Below are positions 1-9,303 of a stretch of 64,000 nucleotides of DNA, one piece after another. The notes beneath the pieces were generated by a model. That model worked only from the letters and a program-made list of their open reading frames with translations. It had not been told where the DNA came from and searched no databases. This stretch comes from Pterois miles (Eukaryota > Chordata > Actinopteri > Perciformes > Scorpaenidae): the NCBI GenBank assembly GCA_947000775.1, contig CAMQGK010000604.1:4890501-4954500 (forward strand), in the 5' to 3' direction. Position numbers and translations under genes: made by a program. The number at the start of each line of letters is the position of its first letter. Within the stretch, counting starts at the first letter, position 1.

Positions 1-1991
1 TGACGATAGATTATCTAGTCAGTTAAACTGTTGCGCTGAAATATCCACCGGCTTTGTTTGGATTTGGCTATGTAAGTACACCCTGGGTAAACTGCTAACA
101 CCACACACCAGTCGGAAGGAAAGTGTCAGCTAACGCTACTGTACAGTATAAACGACACTGAGAGAAAGTGATACTGTACCGTTAGTGTTGAATCAAGTGG
201 GCCTGTGTAGGCTTCATCAAAATAACGTGTTTTAGATATTTTTAGATATTAACAGATGGCACATGATAGAGGAAGTGTAATTAACGGACGTTAATGTGAA
301 ATACGGACACGTTCATTTAGTAGAAGTTGCGCAGATTTGTGTTTAATTTGTTAGATTAATGATGAAGTTATGAATGTATATCTTCCATGTTTATCCATGA
401 CATGTTTTCAATTGATGAAATAGATTGTCTGGATTAATAGATGAAGGGATGTCAAAACTTCCTTGGGTGGCTATTTGGACAGAATATACCTTGACCCACA
501 ATAGACCCCTTTTTGTCTTTCTTTAGGGGGGCACAGGGGGTCTTTAGGGGGAGATAGCAGGTCAACTATAGATGTCACATAGAAGTGGTGTACATCATCT
601 GAAAGCTGGAAACCTGATGATTAGTTTGAGATGCTAGGCATAACTCAGAAATTAACATTAATTAATTAATTTAAAAATGAATTGTAAAAGTGTATAAGGG
701 TTCAGAACATTATGATTGAAGTAAATGATGATCATCCCCATGCTCTGGTATGTCTCATAAGTTGTTGCAGCAGTTTTTGGGTTGATAACATTTGTTACAC
801 AGATTTGGTGCTAAATTTAACCATTTTCAGCTATTGAGAACTACAACAAAGTATCACATTAAGAAATCAAGACCTTGAGGAACGTCATAGAAAAAGCCAT
901 ATTATGATTTAGTATCAAAGACTGACATTTTGAAATTTCTGCAAGAATTGCATTTTTCAGTGACTGGATGGTGAGCACCTCTGTACTGTAAACTACTCTG
1001 AAACACCCTTATAGTCAATCTAGCTAGGAAAGCCACCTCCTCTGAATGCTCGAAGTCTCTAGTTTGTGGCTGTAAAGTTTCATGAGGCTGTGATTATCCT
1101 AGAGGTCACCACAGGTCATTTTATACAGTGAGGTCAAGTTTCAAAACAATGGTCTCGCTCCAATGAAATGGCTACTATGTGGACTAACATCATAAAACAT
1201 GAATACAGTTGGGTCCACAAGAGTCTCAGCTTTACATTGATACCCAATTTATGCAATTCTAAGACTGTTTAGGGACTCCAGTATGCAGAAATATTCAAGC
1301 ACATCATTTTGAGAATAGGCAAAAATAACACATTTACAGTGTATGATTTTTGCCCCACACTGCATGTGATTATCATAAAGTGGGCATGTCTGTAAAGGGA
1401 AGACTTGTGGGTACCCATAGAAGCCATTTTCAGTCACATATCTTGAGGTCAGAGCATGATATGGTTGGCACTAATGGATTCCTTAGGTTTTTTAGTTTCA
1501 TATGATATCTGTAGCTTCATGCTAGCCTGAACCTGTTAGAGCCCCTGAGAGACAATATAGTTGGTCGGGATCACCCCCAGCCCTGCGGGTCTCTTAGGGT
1601 TAAGGCTAAAAATAATAAAACAAATTTTACTAAATCTTGTGACAGTGATAATCTTAATCACAGTTTTTGCTTGATCAGTCATCACCATGTGGCATTAATT
1701 TCTAATTATTGTTCAGCCTGGGCCTGAACAATGTCCCACATAGCATAAAACAACTAACTTAGTCTGCTCTTGTGATGTGAGGAATGAACAAACAAGACAA
1801 GCATAACCAAGGTAAAAAATAAATGGATTTATTTTTTAATCTTTTATCTTGTTTAACGCAGTTTATTCCGTCTTACTGGGCAAATGAGTTTGTTTGTGGT
1901 TGGCTAGATGATTTGTGACAGATGAAAATAAGCATTTGTGTTGGGAGAAAAACATTTTGTTATCATTCCTTTAATTAAATCTTTTTTTAAG
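1..1991 (+). other. SLTM intron, left edge of window
   Basis: No exon is recognised here. The SAP-domain exons expected upstream are absent, so the gene starts left of the window. About 1210-1540 is a fragment of the dispersed repeat found fuller at 9334-9974: both share a stretch reading GCATGTGATTATCA, then a run containing CTGTAAAGGG and GTGGGTACCCA. Confidence 0.6.
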
Positions 1992-2079
1992 GCTCTTGAG
2001 GATGAAGATGGTGACACAGAAAATATTGAAATCCAGCTTTCAACTGACACGCCAACTCGGAAAAGCGGGAAAGTTAAAG
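1992..2079 (+). CDS. sltm: SLTM exon just after the SAP domain
   Basis: 88 nt, entered in phase 0 after a T-rich tract ending AAG and left in phase 1 at AAAG/gtaatc. It encodes ALEDEDGDTENIEIQ and a basic end, the counterpart of the acidic stretch that directly follows SAP in human SLTM. Confidence 0.88.
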
Positions 2080-5000
2080 GTAATCTTGCTTTTGATTTAA
2101 TCAATGAGACAGAGAAGTTAAGTGAGTTTATATGTTTTATTTATTGATTTTTTTGCATGTAGATTTTTAATTTTTTTTGTAATGAATTTCACCTTTCAGG
2201 GAAAAAAGTGGATTCAGATGCAGACACCACAGGGGAAGAAGATGTGCTCTCCAAGGTGACTATAGCATACATTTCCTTTGCATAAGTGTTATAATAATGT
2301 GTAATGGAAATATAATAGGAGTAAAGCAGACATTTCCATTCAAATCAACGTTGCAGGATGGTCAGGGGCGGCCATTTTTTATGTGTACCATTACCATTGT
2401 GATGTAGTAGGTATATCTGCAGATCCACAGTACTACAGGACACGCCTACTACATGACACACCCTCGAAACAGTTGCAGTTTGGTTAGGTTTAGGCTCCAA
2501 AACTTTTGGGCACCAAAACTACTTTGTGAGGTTTAGGCACAAAATCAATTTAGATTTAGGAAAACATCATGGTTTGGGTTAAAATAAGTAATAAGTGTCA
2601 TGTAGCCTGCCCTGCGATGGACGGGCGACCTGTCCAGGGTGTACCCTGCCTTCGCCCAATGCCAGCTGGGATCGGCTCCAGTCCCCCTGCAACCCCTAAC
2701 GGGATAAGCGGTTGACGTTGGATGGATGGATGTCATGTAGCCTGTAAGACTGCAGATAGACCCTTCTCATTGCAACCATTGTTGTGGATTAACGACTTAT
2801 GGAAAGTCAAAGACTCCCTGAGGTGACTTGAGGTTTACAGTAATGACCAAATAAGTACTGGAGTATTATCAATTATCCAAATGCCTTGGATTGCTATATG
2901 ATGAGCATCAATGAGAGACAGTCAAAAGGAAAGGCTAAGACAGAGGTCTCAAACTATTGAGCGTGACATACTTTACAGCCCCATAACAACTAAAAATCGG
3001 CCTTTTGACTTAATCAGATGACCAGATAGCTCAATGTTTGTTCTAGTCCCCATCTATTTCTGTGGTTTGACATAACTTTGTTGCTTTTTGAAGAGATGCA
3101 ACAATTGCAATTTTCTTGGCCGTTTTTGTTTGTTTTTTGAAAAGCAGTTAAGATACTTGTAACTCAATCCAAAACCACAAACTTAATTCACACCAGCTGA
3201 AACTTCTTCCATGTGACTGTAAAATTATTGGGAAAAAACATAGTCAATACATTAGTCAGCACTTGGTTTAAAGCCACAACTTGTAGTTTTCACATAGAAA
3301 TTAGAACCTTAGAAAGTCTAAATGTGTTGTATCTTGTGAGATTTGATTGATGCTTCATGGATTCGTAAAATAGAAGCATATATTATATATAGGAAAGCCA
3401 CTGAAATACTGCTGCTAATTATATCAGTATATTTAGTTATGATGACCTTTTTGTTGCTGAGCCTATTGCATTGAAATATTTGTCAGCTCACCTCACTGTT
3501 TTTCTTTTTTAGGAAACTGAAGAGTATGAATCAGAAAAAGGTATGTATGCTGGCACGCTAATGCCCAGTGCTAACATTAGGTTGTTTCTTTCTTACAGTT
3601 AACATGTATGATGACAGGACTCCTGGTAGAACACATAACCTACATCTAGTAGTGGTACTTCATGCTTCTGCAAGCTACTGCACTATATAGGTCACCATGT
3701 GCTAAAAAGAGCACCAAGGATACGCTTAATGAAGACATCTCTGACGACCAACTCAAGTTCTTTGTAATTGCTATGCACGAGTCATTGGATGTGGGTTGCT
3801 TTGATTCAGTTACCCAATTTCCATGGATTACTCAACGTATTTTAAAGAAAAGTTCTGTTTGCGTCTGTGGATTTCCATTGCCTCTTGCATTCAACTTCCC
3901 ACATTCCCCAGGGAAACGATCGACGGTTCACAAACAAGCTGACATTTTATTATGTCCAATGAATTTGAAGAAGCAACAACATGTAGAACTTGAGGATCAT
4001 TGCACTTTCTTGTTGACATTATGATCAACAACATTGGTGGACAGACAAGTGACAGGTGCACTGGGCAGGTCTGAATACTTTGCTCCCTACACCACAAGAA
4101 TCAGACACCTTATTACAGGTCTTGGCAAGTGAGACGGCCTGTGAATGAAGCTGGGATTTGGGTGTCTCGAGGACCACAAGACTCCTCCAAATACTTTGTA
4201 AAGATGCAGACGCCTTGAGCCAGGACGCAACTGAAAGAACGAGACTTCATACACTACATGCAACATCCACCAAAATTGCACATATTCCGGCCAGCTGACC
4301 ACATCCCAGCATGATGTGTGCAGTGAAGAGATCTGACATACAGCATGATCTGGGACTGGAAGGACACACTTTTTGTACATGGTTGTGTACAGTTGACTGG
4401 ACTCTAACAGCCAGTTGATGAAAGACTTACAGAGTGCTCTGAAATCTGCTGATAAGACATTGACTATTGAAGAAACTTTAGAAGATATTTAAGATTTCCC
4501 AAAAGTGATGGCTTTCGGTGGACTGAATAGCTGGGGATGCATTTTGCATAATCGCGAAAAACTGATGGATGAGGTGATGAGTTGTTCCTTCTCATTTGAA
4601 CTTTGTCACAAGATTTCCACCTGGAGGACTGCCACACATTGAATTATGACTCAAGTGCTTTACCTGTCAAGAAATGAAGACCACTGAGTCACCCGTTTTC
4701 AGTGAAGAGTGTGTGTTTTGTGTCTTCCTGTGGTGTCCACGCCCTCGATGACCATTAACACTAAATGTGCTTTCTATTCTACTTTTTAGGTCAAGTAACA
4801 TACGACATGTCAATGTTAAAAGTTGTGTTTTGCCATGTTTATCCTTGTTAAATCCCTCAGATGTAACTGATACAGATGATGGTACTCGTGAAAATTCTAA
4901 GCCTGCACCCTGTGAGGACAGCCTCGCTCAGCCTGAGGCTGAGGCCCTGGCTGAGGCTGAACCGGGGTCAGAAGCTGTGGCGGCTGAGGCTGATTCAGAG

Positions 5001-8000
5001 CCTGACCCAGAGGTGGATGCGGAGGCCGAGCCAGAGGTCGATGCAGATGCCGACCCAGAGGGGGATGAGGCCGCCGACCCAGAGGGGGATGAGGACGCCG
5101 ACCCAGACGGAGATGAGGACGCCGACCCAGAGATGGATGGGGAGGCGGAGCCAGAGGGGGAGGCGGAGCCAGAGGTGGAGACCGAACTGGCTGAGATGGA
5201 TGCTGAAGCCATGAATTCCTCTAAAGAAGCAGAGGACGATCACCTATCCGTCTCAATCCCAAATGAGGATGCCATCACCCTAGATGTAGATGGTGATGAT
5301 CTCCTGGAAACAGGTAAACATGTGAAACTTCCAGATCCAGAGGCTGAGAAAGGCACTGATGAGCCAGAGGCCTCTGCTGAGACGGGCCTAGATGATGACA
5401 CGAAGGTGGAAGAGACCGAGGGCCACAAAGATGGTAAGAAAGATGATGGATCCAGGGGTGAGCCCACGAAGAAAGACGGCAGAGAGGCCCTGAAGAAAGC
5501 TGAAACGGGAGACAAAGAAAAGGATTCTGGGAAGAAAGGCCCCTCCACAACTGGGGCGTCAGGTCAAGCAAAGAGGTTTGTCTTTCTATGTCAGTTCTTT
5601 GATACTACTACCAAGTCCAGCTCACTAAGAACGCAACATTGTGGGTAGCCTCAAGATTTTTCTTGCCATAAGGGAATTGTTCACTGATGTACCTAATCCT
5701 GCCATTTACTACTTTGATTTATTTTTCTGAAGTTGGTTAAATTTTTACATTAACCAGGAGCTGAGAAATCACCTCTTATTTTGTTACTTTGACCTTTCCA
5801 GCAGTTTTAAAGCCATGTCCAGTTTCTACACAAGGCATTGTAAAAGAGCATTAGTCCCCGTGATGGCAGTGTTTTTTTTTCTTTTTGGTCAAATGATTCG
5901 CTGTGAAGTTGAACAAACCTCCGAAGATTTCATTGGTCCAGGGAATAAATTGGCTGTCAACCTGATCCATCTCACCACTGGAAAAGCAATGAAGCCTTTG
6001 AGACATTGGTTCAGATCCACGCTTTGCCCACAGGATTTTTTTTTCTGAAAAGTACAAAATATGGTGTTTTATTCCACTAGATGTATGCTTGTCATTTTAC
6101 ATTGGGTTGTATTTGCCTTCACTTATTTCCCGTTTGTTGTTGCAACATTTGCTTTGTAGCTCTTCAAGAGACAGAGATGGAAAAGCTGCCAAAGATGAAA
6201 AAGGTAAGAATTATGTCCAAATGTTGGTAGAAATATGAAATTCAGGGAAGCACTTTTCCCTTTTCATTCAGCTTGATGCAATGCGTTTCATACCTACCTC
6301 CGAATGTGTTTATCAGGAGTTGTCAGCAGTAGCAGCAACAGCAGCTCTTCTCGTAACATATGGGTGAGCGGCCTGTCTTCGAACACCAAAGCAGCAGATC
6401 TAAAGAACCTGTTTGGAAAATATGGGAAGGTAAATAACGTGCAGTTTTTTTGGAAATAGTTGTTGCATGTGGAGTGCATACAGAGTCTTAAAACCCTGAA
6501 ATTAGTCAGCAATTTAGCACTTCCGCTGCCTTCATCTGGAAACCAATGGGTTTTTTTGAGTGTGTTTTTAGTTAGATGCCTGAAATAAGGTCTGTGGTTA
6601 ATACAAGCTGGAGAGATTTTAATGACTTGTTCTACAACATAAAATACATCCATAAATATCCCACTTGTGAATTTTTAAACTTTTACGTGTCTTAAAAGAG
6701 GCGGTTGCAAACAAGTGGCTACACATCATCACGCTGACAGGTGTATACTCACACTCATGCGACCGTGGTGTAGTTTGTTTATAACCTAACATTAACTTTT
6801 TGCTTCTGGCAATTGCATTTACACTTCAAAAATCATATAAGTGGTGTTCATTTGTGTAAATTATTTTGGCTAACAAAAAATTAAGTATAATAGATGTTTT
6901 CAACAGAGTTTATTTTCTACAATAATAATCCAATGGAAAAATCCCATTGTTTTTTTGTTGAGGGAACCAGGGCGATGCTCAAAAATATTGCAGGGCACTC
7001 TATTTTGAATAAGACAAACTAATCACTGTAGCTTTATGTTCAGTGTTGTAGAAAAATGTTGAAATGAAAGTTGTTGCCAACAGGTTTTGAGTGCCAAGGT
7101 GGTTACAAATGCTCGCAGTCCTGGTGCAAAGTGTTATGGCTTGGTGACGATGTCATCCAGCACAGAGGTGACACGGTGCGTCTCCCACCTTGACTGTACA
7201 GAGCTCCACGGACAGCAGATATATGTTGAAAGGGTAAGTTGGGAGGCAGATGTAGAATCAAAATTGTTTTTGAGAGTTTGGTTGGTTTAATGCAACCCTT
7301 TTTATTATGTATGGATAAATTGTGGGCCATTTATATCTCACAGCTGCTCTTTTTCAGGCCAAAAATGATCCGTTCAAAAAAGAGGGTTCAAAGAAGGAAG
7401 CCGAGGACAAAGCAAGTACCAGCAAATCAAGTGATAAGCGCAGTTCCACAGGGGTTAAACCGACTAACAAGTGGGTGACAGAAAATTTGAAAAGATAGTC
7501 CTTTGTTGATTGAAAGCACATATAACCTTTTGTTCTCCTTTTGTGTAGAGCACAGCCATCTTACAAAAAAGAGGAAAAGAAAGTGGATAAAATCTCAGAA
7601 AAGGACAAAGATCCATCCAAGAAACAGGAGGCCAGAGGTGGAAAACCTGAATCTGGTTCATTTAACGCAGGGCAAGGTTCTTTGAAGAAAGATGACAGAA
7701 AACATGGGCGTAGGTTTTATTCCTCTTTTTCTCTCATTTAAGGGAATATGATTGCGGTAATCAATTATGTCTGTCCTCACTGATTATTTATCTTTTCTGT
7801 TTTTCTAGGGCCAAAAAGCCCAGGAAAGATGGTGGTATTACATCATCCCAAAGGAGATTCTAACTTTGGCAAAATGAGACCTTTCAGGAGGGGAAGGTAT
7901 TTTGATAAAGTAAGATCTCTATTTGTATTTGATTGAATTTAATTATATCTGTGAAGCATATTTTAAATTTGCCATCACAGGATGTTAAATGAGATTTTGT

Positions 8001-9267
8001 TTGATACATTTTTTCAGCCCTTTGTCAACATGAATGTTCAAAGGCGGCCAAAATGGTTGATTCCTCCTGAAGAGGTATAAAACTCTTGATGGACATATTT
8101 TAGTATTTGCTTTTAACATGCTTCACATTTGAGCTTTTTTTGTTTTTAAAAAACTTTGATTTGTATTTTCCCCATCTAGTTAGAGATGATGAGAGACAAA
8201 CAGCGTCAATACATGAACAAGGGTGAAGACATCCTGCCTTTTGAGAAGATGAAGGAGCAGAGGATGCGTGAACGGGTGGCTCGTCTGGAGCGCGTCCGTA
8301 GAGCCGTAGAGTTGCGCAGGTAGACTGCAACAGCGTGCAGTTTAAAATGAATTATTATTGTTAATTATTGTTTATTTATTGTCTTGAAGTTCTAAGACAA
8401 GGTGTGTTTTGTTGTTTTTTAGGCGGCGTGAAATTGCTGAACAAGAACGTCGGGAGCGGGAGCGCGTCCGTCTGTTGCGGGAGCGTGAGGAACGGGAGAA
8501 TCTGCTCCGGGAGCGCCAGAGACTTGAGATGGAAAGACAAAAACTGGAGAGGGAGCGCCTGGAGAGGGAGAGGCTCGAGAGAGAAAGAATCCGTATAGAA
8601 CAGGTACGGAGAGCATGAACAAATTCACCTGCCTCTAAAAGTAAACACATTTCTGCGGTCAAATCTTCAGGCTTCTCTGAAAACTAATATTCCATCTCTC
8701 AGGAACGACGTAAAGAGGCAGAACGCATGGCACGTGAGCGCGAGGAGCTGCGGAGGCAGCAGGAGCAGCTGCGTTACGAGCAAGAAAAGAGAAACAACCT
8801 CAAAAGGGGCCGAGAAGTGGAACATGGGTATAAATGCTTTTTCAGTTTTTGGCATTTTAGTTTGATATTTATCGAACATTAGTGAGGACTCATAAGGCTG
8901 TGGTTCACAAACTCATGTGTGTTATGTTTTAGCATTTTATCTGTTTGAGAAATATTGCATGTTTTATGAATGGTATGACAGATTATATTTTGATCTAACC
9001 AAAGCTCATTACTCATTCGGTATATTTGTATTTAATGTTTCAGTCGGAGAGATGATTCCTATTGGAATGGCAACAAGAAGATGCAGTCGGAGTCTGATGT
9101 CCGTTTGAACCAAGGCTCCAACTACACTCGGCAGCAGAACCGCTTTTCAAACTTCACTCCCCGAGAGAGGGGTCGCTTTCCAGAAGCTGCTGCCGAGCAG
9201 CCCAACACGTATGACAGGTACAAGGAAAGGAGTTACTCCATTATGTCAACATTATTTGTCACTAGAG

Positions 9268-9303
<36 letters not shown>

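Noticed and set aside
4928..5243. Long Ser/Ala/Gly-rich ORFs on the minus strand opposite the SLTM acidic exon
   Set aside because: They are shadows of the biased plus-strand Glu/Asp codons and 24-bp repeats.
5815..6048. 77-codon ORF with a hydrophobic start in an SLTM intron
   Set aside because: No homology recognised, no splice or promoter context, and ordinary length for chance in intron sequence.
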